Shown here one piece after another: positions 22,072-34,025 of a DNA stretch of 64,000 bases. Location: the NCBI GenBank assembly GCA_024760905.1, contig CM045729.1, forward strand, positions 44,372,580 to 44,436,579, in the 5' to 3' direction. Positions within the stretch are counted from its first letter, which is position 1; each line of letters opens with the position of its first letter. This DNA comes from Plotosus lineatus (taxonomy: Eukaryota > Chordata > Actinopteri > Siluriformes > Plotosidae). The notes below the pieces were generated by a model. That model did not search any database, was not told the origin of the DNA, and saw only the letters and a list, made by a program, of their open reading frames with translations. The position numbers were made by a program, and so were the translations under genes.

Positions 22072-25000
22072 CTCTTCTTCTTCTTCTTTTCCTTTCGGCT
22101 TTTCCCTTCAGGGGTCGCCACAGCGAATCATCTGCCTCCATCTCACCCTATCCTTTGCATCTTCTTCTCTTACACCAACGACCTTCATGTCCTCCTTTAC
22201 CCCATCCATGAATCGTCTCTTTGGTCTTCCTCTAGGCCTTTTGCCTGGTAGTTCGAGCCTCAGCATCCTATTACCAATATACTCACTATCCCTCCTCTGT
22301 ACATGTCCAAACCATCTCAATCTAGCCTCTCTGACTTTGTCTCCAAAACGTCTTACATGTGCTGTCCCTCTGACGTGCTCATTCCTAATCCTATCCATCC
22401 TCGTTACTCCCAAAGAGAACCTCAACATTTTCATATCTGCTACCTCCAACTCTGCCTCCTGTCTTTTCCCCAGGGCCACTGTTTCTAATCCATACAACAT
22501 CGTTGGCCTCAACACCGTTTGTACACTTTTCCTTTCATTTTTGCCGATACCCTCCTATCACACATCACACGGACACTTTTCTCCAACCATTCCAACCTGC
22601 CTGCACGCTTCTTGACCTCTTTCCACACTCTCCATTGCTCTGGATTGTTGAGCCTAAGTACTTAAAATCCTCCACCTTTCTTATCTCTGCTCCCTGTAAT
22701 CTCCGCGTTCCTCTTTGGTCCTTGTCACTCGTGCACATGTATTCTGTCTTACTGAGGCTAACCTTCGTTCCCCTCCTTTCCAGGGCATACCTCCACCTCT
22801 CTAGATTTTCCTGCACTTGTTCTCTGCTCTCACTACAGATTACAATGTCATCTGCAAACTTATCATAGTCCATGGGGAATCTTGTCTAACCTCGATCTGT
22901 CAGCCTGTCCATCACCATAGCGAACAAGAAGGGGCTGAGAGCTGACCCTTGATGCAGTCCACCTCCACCTTGAACTCTTCTGTCACACCGACAGCACACC
23001 TCACCACTGTCTTACATCTCTCATACATGTCCTGCACCACTCTAACATACTTCTCTGCCACTCCAGACTTCCTCATGCAATACCACAGTTCCTCTCTCGG
23101 CACCCTGTCATATGCTTTCTCCCAGATCCACAAAGGCACAATGCAGCTCCGTCTGACCTTCTCTGTACTTCTCCATTAACATCCTCAAGGCAAACACTGC
23201 ATCTGTGGTGCTCTTTCTGGAGCATGAAACCAAACTGTTGTTCACAAATGCTGACTTCTGCCCTTAGTCTAGCTTCCACTATTCTTTCCCATAACTTCAT
23301 CATTATGGCTCATCAACTGTATCCCTCTGTAGTTGCCACAACTCTGCACGTCTCCCTTGTTCTTAAAAATGGGCACCAGCACACTTCTCCATTCCTCTGG
23401 CATCCTCTCACTCTCTAAGACCTTGTTAAATGTTCTTGTCAGAAAATCTACTGCTACCTCTCTAGACACTTCCATACCTCCACGGTATGTCATCATCAGG
23501 ACCAACTGCCTTTCCATTCTTCATCCTCTTCAATGCCCTCCTCACTTCACCCTTACTAATCTTTGATACTTCCTGGTCCTCAACAGTCACCTCTTCTACT
23601 CTTTTTTCTCTCTCATTTTCCTCATTCATCAGCTCTTCAAAGTACTCTTTCCATCTTCCCAGCACACTTCTGTCATCAGTCAATACATTTCCCTCTCTGT
23701 CCTTTATCAATCTAACTTGCTGCCACGTCCTTCCCATCTCTATTTCTCTGCTGTGCCAACCTGTATAAATCATTTTCTCCCTCCTTACTTTCCAGCCGAG
23801 CATACAAGTCATCAAAGCACTCTGTTTGGCCTTTGACACTGCTACCTTTGCCTTCGCTGTGTCTCCCTGTACTCCTGTTTACTCTCTTCGGTTTTGTCAA
23901 TGTCCCACTTCTTCTTAGCTAATCTCTTCCTTTGTACACACTCCTGCACTTCCTCATTCCACCACAAGTCTCCTTATCTACTTTCCTTCCAGATGACACA
24001 CCAAGTATTCTCCTACCTGTCTCCCTGATCACATTTGCTGTAGTTGTCCAGTCATCTGGAAGCACTTCCTGACCACCCAAAGCCTGTTTCAACTCCTCCT
24101 TGAAGACAACCCGGCGCTCTTCCTTTTCAACTTCCACCACTTTGTCTTCTGCTCTGCCTTTGCCTTCTTCACCTTCCTCACCATCAGCATCATCCTGCAC
24201 ACCACCATCCTATGCTGTTTGGCAACACTCTCACCGCTACTACTTTGCAGTCACTGACTTCCTTTAAATTACATCGCCTGCACAAGATGTAGTCTACCTG
24301 TGTATCCTCTACCTCCACTTTTATAAGTCACCCTATGCTCCTCTCTCTTCTGGAAGAAAGTATTCACCACAGCCATTTCCATCCTTTTTGCAAAATCTAC
24401 CAACATCTGTCCTTCTGCGTTTCTGTCCTGGATACCAAACCTACCCATCACTTCCTCGTCCCCTCTGTTTCCTGCCAACATGTCCATTGAAGTCTGCCCC
24501 AATGACCACTCTTTCACCTCTGGGGTACTCTGCATCACTTCATCTAACTCCCTCCAGAATCTCTCCTTCTCTTCTCGCTCACATCCTGTCTGTGGGGCAT
24601 AAGCACTAACAACATTGACCATCACACCTTTAATTTCTAACTTGAGACTCATCACTCTGTCTGACACTCTTTTCACTTCTAGAACATTCTTGGCAAACTC
24701 CTCCTTCAAGATGACTCCGACTCCATTTCTCTTCCCATCCACACCGTGATAAAACAGCTTAAACCCTGCTCCTATGCTTCTAGCCTTGCGACCTTTCCAC
24801 CTGGTCTCCTGAACACACAGTATGTCCACCTTCCTCCTCTGCATCATGTCAGCCAGCTCTCTACCTTTTCCTGTCATAGTTCCAATATTCAAAGTCCCTA
24901 CTTTCAGTCCTAGACTCATGCCTTTCCTCTTCTCTCTCTGGCAAGCGGACTGCGCCTCCGCCTCTCCTTCTTGACGTCTTGACCAACAGTAGTCCAATTT

Positions 25001-25214
25001 CCATCAGCACCCTGTTGGTTGTGGCACTGATGGCGATCGTTGTTAACCAGACCTCGACCGATCCGGTATGTCATTCTTTCTTGTGATTCGCATAGTTTAT
25101 TTGGCATTTGTTTTACGCCGGATGCCCTTCCTGACGCAACCCTCTGCATTTATCCGGGCTTGGGACCGGCGTGAGGGAGAGACACTGGTTTGTGCCCCCC
25201 CCTCACGGCTGCAT
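22072..25214 (-). mobile_element. RTE-like LINE, full length, reverse, inactive
   Basis: The element lies reversed: its 3' end (cttcttcttcttctttt..ggggtcgccacagcgaatc) is at the left and its 5' end (..cctcacggctgcat) at the right. It aligns over its whole length with the copy at 30908-34059. Its single reading frame is broken into at least nine pieces. Confidence 0.92.
22108..25149 (-). pseudogene. RTE-like endonuclease/reverse transcriptase, decayed
   Basis: On the reverse strand the pieces run in order. The endonuclease is at 24997-24269 (LNIGTMTGKGRELADMMQRR, VQETRWKG, NVVSAYAPQTG), the linker at 24200-23462, and the RT at 23517-22565 (VPIFKNKGDVQSCGNYRGIQ, FADDIVICS read as KFADDIVICS). 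The C-terminal domain is at 22515-22108 (RWFGHVQRRDSEYIGNRMLR). Many single-base shifts separate them, so no protein is expected. Confidence 0.9.
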
Positions 25215-25294
25215 TACTTAATAATCAAGGAGACTTTTGTTTTGTCATAATGATGCCATAGTAATCTGCAGGTTATGTGAGGCGACCTTTGGTT

Positions 25295-27612
25295 TCATTG
25301 TCCTCCGCTTTATCTGGGGTCTGGTAGTGGGGGCAGCAGCCTGAGCAATAAGATCCAGACGCCCCTTTCCCCAGCCACTTCCTTCAGCCCTTCCGGTGGA
25401 CACAGATCCATTCCCAGACCACCCAAGAAATATAATCCCTCCAGCATGTTCTGGATCGAACACGGGGTCTCTTCCCAGTTGGACATGCCCAAAACACCAG
25501 GCATTTGGGAGGCATTCTAATCAGATGCTTGAGCCACCACAACTAATTCCTCACTACATGGAGGAGCAGTGGTTCTACTCCGAGCTCCTTCCGGATGCCT
25601 GAGCTTCTCAACCGATCTCTGAGGGACAGCCCTGCCAACCCGCAAAGGAAGCTCACTTCAGCCACTTGTATCCACCATTTTGTTCTTTCGGTCACTACCC
25701 AAAGCTCGTGTTCATCCTTCCCTCACTCATGAACAAGATACTTGAACTCCTCGTCTCTTTCCAGACCCAGAGGTTGCATTTCACCATTTTCCGGCTGAGA
25801 ACCATGGCCTCGGAATGGAGACGCTGAAATCAAAAGGGAAACATCATCCACAAAAAGCAGAGAGGAGATCCAAAAGCCACCAAACCAGAAGCCCTTAACG
25901 CCGTTGCTGGGCCTAGAAATTCAGTCCATAAAAATTGGTGACAAAGGACAGCCTTGGCAGACTCTAACCTCCACCGGAAACAAATTTGACCTGTTGTTAC
26001 CAATGTGACCAAGCTCAGGCTCTGGTGATACAGAGACTGAATGGACTGGAGTAATGGGGTCGATACACCATACTCCCAGATCATACCCTATTAGATAGCC
26101 TGATGGACATGGTCGTAACCAACTGATAGTTGCTTTCCAGGCCCTCACCAAACTCCTCCCACACCTGAGATTTTGCATCGGTGACCACTTGGGATGCAGC
26201 ACGTTTGGCCTGCTTGGTACCTGTCTGGTGCCTCGGTAGTCCCACAGGTCAATAAGCCTCCTTTTTAAGCTAGACGGCCTCCTTCACCGCAGGTGTCCGC
26301 CACCAGTTTTGGAGGTTACCACCATGACAGACACTGATGACCTTCTGGCCACAGCCATGGGCTGCCGCCTCAATAATGGAGGCATAAAATATGGCTAATT
26401 GGAATTCCATGTCCTCCGCCTCCTTTGGCCTTTTGCCAGTAGTGGGGGTTAGTGGCCTCTCTGAAGGAGATTCCGCCAAATGCTCTTAGGAGACCCTAAC
26501 TACATGCTTGGGCCTGCCAGGTCTGGAGGGCAGCCTCCACCGTCATCGACGTCAGCTCACCGCCATGTGGTGATCAGTTGACAGCTCTGCTCCTCTTTTC
26601 ACCCAAATGTCCAGAACATGCGGCCGCTAGTACAGTGACATGACTACAAAGTCGATCATCGAACTGCGGCCTATGATGTCCTGGTGCCAAGTGCACTTAG
26701 GACACGCTTATGTTTGCACGTGGTGTTCGTGATAGACAAACCATGACGAGCACAGAAGTCAAACAACGAAACATCATTCGGGTTCCGACTGGAGAGGCTG
26801 TACCTACTGATGACACCCTTCCAGGTCACACTATTGTTGCCTCCATGGCTGTTAAAGTCTTCCAGGACAACGAGGAAGTCCTCAGGGGGCGTGTTCTCCA
26901 ACTCACGCCCTATAGTACTGTAAAAAGTGTGGGTAATCTGAAGTGTAATTTGGTGCATAAGCGCAAACAACAGTCATGACCCTCTCCCACCCAAAGGTTG
27001 AGGGAAGCTACCTTTTTGTCAACCGGGGAGAACCCTAATGTGTGGGCACCGAGACAACAGCAACAAGGATTTCCACACCAGCGCACTACCTCTCCTCATG
27101 AGTAACCCCAGAAGAGGTTGAAATCGGTAATCGATATTACTCCACCTCACACACCAGCTCAGGCTCTTTCCCTGACAAAGAGGTGGCATTCCATGTCCCA
27201 AAGGTCAGAGTTAGTAGCCGGATATCGGTCTGACAGAACCCATGACTTCGGCTGCCACCCAACAATGCCATGCAGCCAACACCTGTAGCCACTACCACAG
27301 GTGGTGTGTCCATGGGAGGGCGGACTCATGTCTCCTTTCCAGGCTGGACCCAGCCAGGCTCCATGTGCAGAAGCCTGACCATTAGGTGCTTGTATTTGAG
27401 CCCCTTCCTCAGGCCTGGCTACGAGGGGACCCAAGTATGTGCAAAGGCCTTTCTTTTGATGTTTCTTCATAGGGGTCTTTTGAACCTTGCTACATCTGGG
27501 CCTTCAACTCAGACCTGTTTACCTTGGGTCACCCGACCAGGGGCATAATGCCCCTGACAACATAGCTTCTAAGATCATTAAGACAAGCAAACCCCTCCAT
27601 CACGATAAGGTG
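25295..27612 (-). mobile_element. Second LINE family, degraded, reverse
   Basis: The reverse strand shows endonuclease-like DFLVVLEDFNSHGG (near 26850), RT-like VRVCQGCPLSPIF (near 25935) with FLWMMFPF where an FADD box is expected, and the 3' end GERGVWILLLRLLPPLPDPR at 25310-25380. The right end (5') has the known start pattern around 'ggggcattatgcccctgg'. Frames are broken throughout. The 3' end of the same family is at 43610-44108. I did not assign a clade. Confidence 0.75.
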
Positions 27613-27937
27613 CCAATTTAAGGAGAGGTCAAAATTTATCTATGATTCATAATAGAAACACCACACCATCAAAAGTGGTCAGCTTTTTGAGGACAAGAGG
27701 CAATCAAACAGACCTCAGAAAATAGCTGGCTTCCATTCTGGTATAATGAGACATTACACTCAATAAAAAAAAAAGTTTTTTTTGGTGATACTTGTTATTA
27801 CACTACTTTTAATATAACATATATATATATATATATATATAATACCAATGGCGAGTCTTACATTTGTTACTTGTGCTTTCAATGGGACCTAATGGACTTG
27901 ATCCACCTCTTAATACAACTATCATGTCAGTTATACT

Positions 27938-28015
27938 TCTCAACCTCAACATTTTCATCTCTGCTACTTCAAGCTCTGCCTCCTGTCTTTTCCTCAGTGC
28001 CACTCTAAACCATAC
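27938..28015 (-). repeat. Short RTE-like LINE fragment (reverse)
   Basis: The reverse reading RKRQEAELEVAEMKMLRL is the C-terminal domain of the RTE-like protein. It is about 75 bases long, and no 3' tail is attached. Confidence 0.7.
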
Positions 28016-29094
28016 CAACCATCAATAATATACAAAAACACAATACACAAAGTTGTGACATTGCAGACAGAGAGGCATTTCATGCATTTCTGCTGGTAAC
28101 TTTTGCCATTACATTACCTTCAACAGCTTTTATCAGTGGAAGCTGCTGGTAGATTTGCAACACTGATGTTTTTAACCAGCGACCTTAAATATTACCTGAA
28201 GAATTTCCAGATTTCTCACAACTCCTAAAAATAGACAAAAAAAGGAACCAAATTAAATGGATGGGAAAAAACTATATATAAATGTTATAGAAAGACCTGT
28301 GGAATAATCTGTAGTGAAGTTTTAAATTACCAACGGATGATTAATGTGTGTTAAACTGTTAAACTCGTAATTATACTGTTTAGTGATGATTAAATAATTG
28401 TATAATGATTGCTAAACTAATGCAGCCGTGAGGGGGGCACAAATTGGTGTCTCTCCCTCACGCTGGTCCCAAGCCCGGATAAATGCAGAGGGTTGCGTCA
28501 GGAAGGGCGTCCAGCGTAAAACAAATGCCAAATAAAATATGTCACTACAAAGAATGTCATACCGGATCGGTCGAGGCCCGGGTTAACAACGACCGCCATC
28601 AGTGCTGTCAACCAACAGGGTGCTGATGGAAATTGGACTACTGTTGGTCAAAGATGTCGAAGAAGGAGAGGCGGGAGGCGTGTCCGTAGGTACAGAGAGA
28701 AGAGGAAAGGCATGAGTCTAGGACTGAAAGTAGGGACTTTGAATGTTGGAACTATGGCAGGAAAAGGTAGAGAGCTGGCGGACATGATGTAGAGGAGGAA
28801 GGTGGACATACTGTGTGTTCAGGAGACCAGGTGGAAAGGTAGCAAGGCTAGAAGCTTAGGAGCAGGGTTTAAGCTGTTTTTTCATGGTGTGGATGGGAAG
28901 AGAAATGGAGTAGGAGTCGTCTTGAAGGAGGAGTTTGTCAGAAATGTTCTAGAAGTGAAAAGAGTGTCAGACAGAGTGATGAGTCTCAAGTTATAAATTG
29001 AAGGCGTGATGTTCAATGTTGTTAGTGCTTAGGCCCCACAGGCAGGATGTGAGCAAGAAGAGAAGGAGAGATTCATGCCCTGGAAAGGAGTGGA

Positions 29095-29695
29095 ATGAAG
29101 GTTTGCCTCAGTAAAACAGAATACATGTATGTGAATGACAAGGACCCAAGAGGAACGGTGAGGTTACAGGGAGAAGAGATAAGGAAGGTGGAGGATTTTA
29201 AGTACTTAGGGTCAACAATCCAGAGAAGTGGAGAGTGTGGAAAAGAGATGAAGAAGCGTGTGCAGGCAGGTTGGAATGGTTGGAGAAAAGTGTCCGGAGT
29301 GATGTGTGATAGGAGGGTATCGGCAAGAATGAAAGGAAAAGTGTACAAGACGGTGGTAAGGCCAGCGATATTGTATGGTTTAGAAACAGTGGCCCTGGGG
29401 AAAAGACAGGAGGCAGAGCTGGAGGTAGCAGAGATGAAAATGTTGAGGTTCTCTTTGGGAGTAACGAGGATGGATAGGATCAGAAATGAGCACATCAGAG
29501 GGACAGCACATGTTAGATGTTTTGGAGACAAAGTCAGAGAGGCTAGATTGAGATGGTTTGGACATGTACAGAGGAGGGATAGTGAGTATATTGGTAGTAG
29601 GATGCTGAGGTTGGAACTACCAGGCAGAAGGCCTAGAGGAAGACCAAAGAGACGATTCATGGATGTAGTGAAGCAGGACATGAAGGTAGCTGGTA
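29095..29695 (+). pseudogene. RTE-like protein C-terminal domain, open
   Basis: The frame is open from 29095. It encodes KTEYMYVND, VEDFKYLGSTIQRSGECGKE, SLGVTRMDRIRNEH and RWFGHVQRRDSEYIGSRMLR, the region after the RT palm. It runs into the inserted LINE fragment, so the last codons are foreign. Upstream, at 28802-28996, an endonuclease piece (DILCVQETRWKG) is also open, but it is not in one frame with this part. Confidence 0.85.
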
Positions 29696-30020
29696 CAGAT
29701 ACAGATACAGCTTTATTAATCTCACAATGGAGAAATTCACTGTTACAGGCTCTTGAGGTACCATCAGTAGGGGGTGCAAAAATAGAAACAAATACAAACA
29801 TACACACATACATATATATTATATAAGTAAATAAATAAATAGATACATAAATAGTATAAATTAATAAACAAGAAAAGAAAAGAAGGGAACGATGTTATGG
29901 ACTGGCCTATATTAAAGTGTATATGTATCTGAGGGCAGAGTAGATGGGTTGATATGGTTCACAGTCAGTGGGGTAGATGTGGTTGATTAAAGTGCATGGG
30001 GTTTTTATTATTTTATTTTA
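29696..30020 (-). mobile_element. 3' end of the Rex1/L2-like LINE inserted in an RTE copy (reverse)
   Basis: It is the reverse complement of about 17400-17730, including 'tttattaatctcacaatgg' and 'ggcagagtagatgggttgat'. The left end carries the tail as 'acagatacagatacag'. The host element resumes at 'gagaagaagatgc'. I see no clear target duplication. Confidence 0.88.
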
Positions 30021-30324
30021 TTTATTATAAGAGAAGAAGATGCAAGGGATAGGGTGAGATGGAGGCAGATGATTCGCTGTGGCGACCCCTGAAGGGAAAA
30101 GCCAAAAGGAAAAGAAGAAGATAATGATTGCTAAACTGATCTTCAACCTGATAAGTGATTAACTGACTATTCTTATAAAATAAGGGGATGGGTGGTATCC
30201 AGGATTGCAGAAAGGCCAAAATGGGTCAGGGTAACAATCTCTCCCCAGAGCCCCAACAGGTGCTTCTATTTACAGACGCTCCCCGACTTACGTTCATTCG
30301 TTTTACGTATTTTTTGATTTTCCG

Positions 30325-30361
<37 letters not shown>

Positions 30362-30557
30362 GTGTCAAATTTTGAGTTTAGCAGGCTCTCTGTAGTACGC
30401 TGACATAATAACGTAATGACGCTGCACCCATTGTTTACAAAAAACAGACTGAACGTGCCCCTCCTTCTTCCCAGTTCACTGCGTGTTATCCTTGTGTTAA
30501 GACTATGTGATCTTCGTGTTTACACTGTTTTGCAGACTTTTGTAACCTTAAGCAAAT

Positions 30558-30794
30558 ATGGTTGGTCAGAAGCTTAAGCCTACTACTGATGGTGGTAATC
30601 AGAAAAAGCGGCAAGCCATCTTGTTAGAAACGAAGATGGCTATTATCAAGAAAATTGATGCTGGTGAAACACATGTGAATGTTGCACGTTTCTTCCAAAT
30701 GGCTCCGTTGACCATCAGAACCATTTACAAGCAGAAAGATCGTGTCACAGAGCATGTTAAAGGTTATTTGATACTGTATTTGATATATGATTAG
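30558..30794 (+). pseudogene. Tigger-like transposase N-terminal fragment
   Basis: It encodes GGNQKKRQAILLETKMAIIK, VARFFQMAPLTIRTIYKQKD, a CENP-B/Psq-type helix-turn-helix as in Tigger transposases. It stops after 78 codons. The catalytic domain is absent from both copies of this family in the window, so the family is non-autonomous. Confidence 0.8.
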
Positions 30795-31034
30795 TGAATT
30801 TAATTAAAATTTGTCTATTTGAAATTATTTTACTTGAATTTAATTTATTTGAAATTAATGTTGATATTTTTTGATATATTTGATATTATTTTACAATGTT
30901 ATGTTTAATGCAGCCGTGAGGGGGGGGGGGGGGCACAAACCAGTGTCTCTCCCTCACGCCGGTCCCAAGCCCGGATAAATGCAGAGGGTTGCGTCAGGAA
31001 GGGCATCCGGCGTAAAACAAATGCCAAATAAACT

Positions 31035-33467
31035 ATGCGAATCACAAGAAAGAATGACATACCGGATCGGTCGAGGCCCGGGTTAACAACGACCGGCATC
31101 AGTGCCGTCATCCAACAGGGTGCTGATGGAAATTGGACTACTGTTGGTCGAAGACGTCGAAGAAGGAGAGGCGGGAGGCGTGTCCGTTGCCAGAGAGAGA
31201 AGAGGAAAGGCATGAGTCTAGGACTGAAAGTAGGGACTTTGAATATTGGAACTATGACAGGAAAAGGTAGAGAGCTGGCTGACATGATGCAGAGGAGGAA
31301 GGTGGACATACTGTGTGTTCAGGAGACCAGGTGGAAAGGTCGCAAGGCTAGAAGCATAGGAGCAGGGTTTAAGCTGTTTTATCACGGTGTGGATGGGAAG
31401 AGAAATGGAGTCGGAGTCATCTTGAAGGAGGAGTTTGCCAGGAATGTCCTAGAAGTGAAAAGAGTGTCAGACAGAGTGATGAGTCTCAAGTTAGAAATTA
31501 AAGGTGTGATGGTCAATGTTGTTAGTGCTTATGCCCCACAGACAGGATGTGAGCGAGAAGAGAAGGAGAGATTCTGGAGGGAGTTAGATGAAGTGATGCA
31601 GAGTACCCCCAGAGGTGAAAGAGTGGTCATTGGGGCAGACTTCAATGGACATGTTGGTGCAGGAAACAGAGGGGACGAGGAAGTGATGGGTAGGTTTGGT
31701 ATCCAGGACAGGAACGCAGAAGGACAGATGTTGGTAGATTTTGCAAAAATGATGGAAATGGCTGTGGTGAATACTTTCTTCCAGAAGAGAGAGGAGCATA
31801 GGGTGACTTATAAAAGTGGAGGTAGGAGCACACAGGTAGACTACATCTTGTGCAGGCGATGTAATTTAAAGGAAGTCAGTGACTGCAAAGTAGTAGCGGG
31901 TGAGAGTGTTGCCAAACAGCATAGGATGGTGGTGTGCAGGATGATGGTGATGGTGAGGAAGGTGAAGAAGGCAAAGGCAGAGCAGAAGACAAAGTGGTGG
32001 AAGTTGAAAAAGGGAGAGTGTCGGGTTGTCTTCAAGGAGGAGTTGAAACAGGCTTTGGGTGGTCAGGAAGTGCTTCCAGATGACTGGACAACTACAGCGA
32101 ATGTGATCAGGGAGACAGGTAGGAGAATACTTGGTGTGTCATCTGGAAGGAAAGTAGATAAGGAGACTTGGTGGTGGAATGAGGAAGTGCAGGAGTGTGT
32201 ACAAAGGAAGAGATTAGCTAAGAAGAAGTGGGACATTGACAAAACCGAAGAGAGTAAACAGGAGTACAGGGAGACACAGCGTAAGGCAAAGGTAGCAGTG
32301 TCAAAGGCCAAACAGAGCGCGTTTGATGACTTGTATGCTCGGTTGGAAAGTAAGGAGGGAGAAAATGATTTATACAGGTTGGCACAGCAGAGAAATAGAG
32401 ATGGGAAGGACGTGCAGCAAGTTAGATTGATAAAAGACAGAGAGGGAAATGTATTGACTGATGACAGAAGTGTGCTGGGAAGATGGAAAGAGTACTTTGA
32501 AGAGCTGATGAATGAGGAAAATGAGAGAGAAAAAAGAGTAGAAGAGGTGACTGTTGAGGACCAGGAAGTAGCAAAGATTAGTAAGGGTGAAGTGAGGAGG
32601 GCATTGAAGAGGATGAAGAATGGAAAGGCAGTTGGTCCTGATGACATACCGGTGGAGGTATGGAAGTGTCTAGGAGAGGTAGCAGTAGATTTTCTGACAA
32701 GAACATTTAACAAGGTCTTAGAGAGTGAGAGGATGCCAGAGGAATGGAGGAGAAGTGTGCTGGTGCCCATTTTTAAGAACAAGGGAGACGTGCAGAGTTG
32801 TGGCAACTACAGAGGGATAAAGTTGATGAGCCATACGATGAAGTTATGGAAAAGAATAGTGGAAGCTAGACTAAGGGCAGAAGTCAGCATTTGTGAACAA
32901 CAGTTTGGTTTCATGCCAAGAAAGAGCACCACAGATGCAGTGTTTGCCTTGAGGATGTTAATGGAGAAGTACAGAGAAGGTCAGACGGAGCGACATTGTG
33001 CCTTTGTGGATCTGGAGAAAGCATATGACAGGGTGCCGAGAGAAGAACTGTGGTATTGCATGAGGAAGTCTGGAGTGGCAGAGAAGTATGTTAGAGTGGT
33101 GCAGGACATGTATGAGAGATGTAAGACAGTGGTGAGGTGTGCTGTCGGTGTGACAGAAGAGTTCAAGGTGGAGGTGGGACTGCATCAAGGGTCAGCTCTC
33201 AGCCCCTTCTTGTTCGCTATGGTGATGGACAGGCTGACAGACAAGGTCAGACAAGCTTTCCCATGGACTATGATGTTTGCAGATGACATTGTAATCTGTA
33301 GTGAGAGCAGAGAACAAGTGCAGGAAAATCTAGAGAGGTGGAGGTATGCCCTGGAAAGGAGGGGAATGAAGATTAGCCTCAGTAAGACAGAATACATGTG
33401 CATGAATGCCAAGGACCAAAGAGGTGAGATTACAGGGAGCAGAGATAAGAAAGGTGGAGGATTTTAA
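31035..33467 (+). CDS. RTE-like ORF: APE endonuclease plus reverse transcriptase (810 aa, then frameshift)
   Basis: The protein has an APE-type endonuclease at about residues 65-300 (LNIGTMTGKG, DILCVQETRWKG with the catalytic Glu, NVVSAYAPQTG, VVIGADFNGHVG, STQVDYILCRR), a basic linker, and an RT at about 530-780. The RT motifs are FVDLEKAYDRVPREELWYC, GLHQGSALSPFLFAMVMDRL and FADDIVICS. At about 33420 five bases are missing compared with the copy at 29150, and the frame ends 14 codons later. The C-terminal domain continues in another frame. The true start is uncertain; an internal Met near the endonuclease is possible. It is mobile-element coding sequence and not a host gene, although database hits may be called craniofacial development protein 2-like. 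Confidence 0.88.
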   Translation: MRITRKNDIPDRSRPGLTTTGISAVIQQGADGNWTTVGRRRRRRRGGRRVRCQREKRKGMSLGLKVGTLNIGTMTGKGRELADMMQRRKVDILCVQETRWKGRKARSIGAGFKLFYHGVDGKRNGVGVILKEEFARNVLEVKRVSDRVMSLKLEIKGVMVNVVSAYAPQTGCEREEKERFWRELDEVMQSTPRGERVVIGADFNGHVGAGNRGDEEVMGRFGIQDRNAEGQMLVDFAKMMEMAVVNTFFQKREEHRVTYKSGGRSTQVDYILCRRCNLKEVSDCKVVAGESVAKQHRMVVCRMMVMVRKVKKAKAEQKTKWWKLKKGECRVVFKEELKQALGGQEVLPDDWTTTANVIRETGRRILGVSSGRKVDKETWWWNEEVQECVQRKRLAKKKWDIDKTEESKQEYRETQRKAKVAVSKAKQSAFDDLYARLESKEGENDLYRLAQQRNRDGKDVQQVRLIKDREGNVLTDDRSVLGRWKEYFEELMNEENEREKRVEEVTVEDQEVAKISKGEVRRALKRMKNGKAVGPDDIPVEVWKCLGEVAVDFLTRTFNKVLESERMPEEWRRSVLVPIFKNKGDVQSCGNYRGIKLMSHTMKLWKRIVEARLRAEVSICEQQFGFMPRKSTTDAVFALRMLMEKYREGQTERHCAFVDLEKAYDRVPREELWYCMRKSGVAEKYVRVVQDMYERCKTVVRCAVGVTEEFKVEVGLHQGSALSPFLFAMVMDRLTDKVRQAFPWTMMFADDIVICSESREQVQENLERWRYALERRGMKISLSKTEYMCMNAKDQRGEITGSRDKKGGGF

Positions 33468-34025
33468 GTACTTAGGCTCAACAATCCAGAGCAATGGAGA
33501 GTGTGGAAAAGAGGTGAAGAAGCGTGTGCAGGCAGGTTGGAATGGTTGGAGAAAAGTGTCCGGTGTGATGTGTGATAGGAGGGTATCGGCAAAAATGAAA
33601 GGAAAAGTGTACAAGACGGTGTTGAGGCCAACGATGCTGTATGGGTTAGAAACAGTGGCCCTGGGGAAAAGACAGGAGGCAGAGTTGGAGGTAGCAGAGA
33701 TGAAAATGTTGAGGTTCTCTTTGGGAGTAACGAGGATGGATAGGATTAGGAATGAGCACGTCAGAGGGACAGCACATGTAAGACGTTTTGGAGACAAAGT
33801 CAGAGAGGCTAGATTGAGATGGTTTGGACATGTACAGAGGGGGATAGTGAGTATATTGGTAATAGGATGCTGAGGCTGGAACTACCAGGCAAAAGGCCTA
33901 GAGGAAGACCAAAGAGACGATTCATGGATGTGGTAAAGGAGGACATGAAGGTCGTTGGTGTAAGAGAAGAAGATGCAAAGGATAGGGTGAGATGGAGGCA
34001 GATGATTCGCTGTGGCGACCCCTGA
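33406..34025 (+). pseudogene. RTE-like C-terminal domain, split by a second frameshift
   Basis: The frame at 33406-33873 carries VEDFKYLGSTIQSNGECGKE and ALGKRQEAELEVAEMKMLRF. One base is missing near 33840 (gagggggatag against gaggagggatag in other copies), and the end is read at 33819-34025, closing with MIRCGDP and a stop 34 bases before the tail. Apart from these two lesions the element has no visible defects. Confidence 0.88.

Larger units (their letters stand above)
28419..30120 (+). mobile_element. RTE-like LINE, internally deleted copy with 17-bp target duplication
   Basis: The 5' end (28419) and 3' end (30120) are both intact and are flanked by the 17-mer ataatgattgctaaact at 28402-28418 and 30121-30137. 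The 5' part runs through the start of the endonuclease. At about 29072 it jumps to the end of the RT domain, so some 1.77 kb is missing. A 3' LINE fragment of another family is inserted at 29696-30020. Confidence 0.92.

Noticed and set aside
29073..29813. A reverse-strand open frame of 246 codons rich in Ser, Leu and Pro
   Set aside because: It lies exactly antisense to the RTE-like C-terminal domain, and similar antisense frames occur in every copy (22.0, 32.1 and 33.3 kb). It is a shadow of the coding strand.
32063..32806. A second 247-codon reverse-strand frame
   Set aside because: It is antisense to the RTE linker and RT region and has no recognisable domain.
31035..33467. Host gene (craniofacial development protein 2-like) or domesticated endonuclease
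   Set aside because: The frame lies within a complete retrotransposon with a target duplication and tail, and sibling copies are nearby. Nothing points to domestication.
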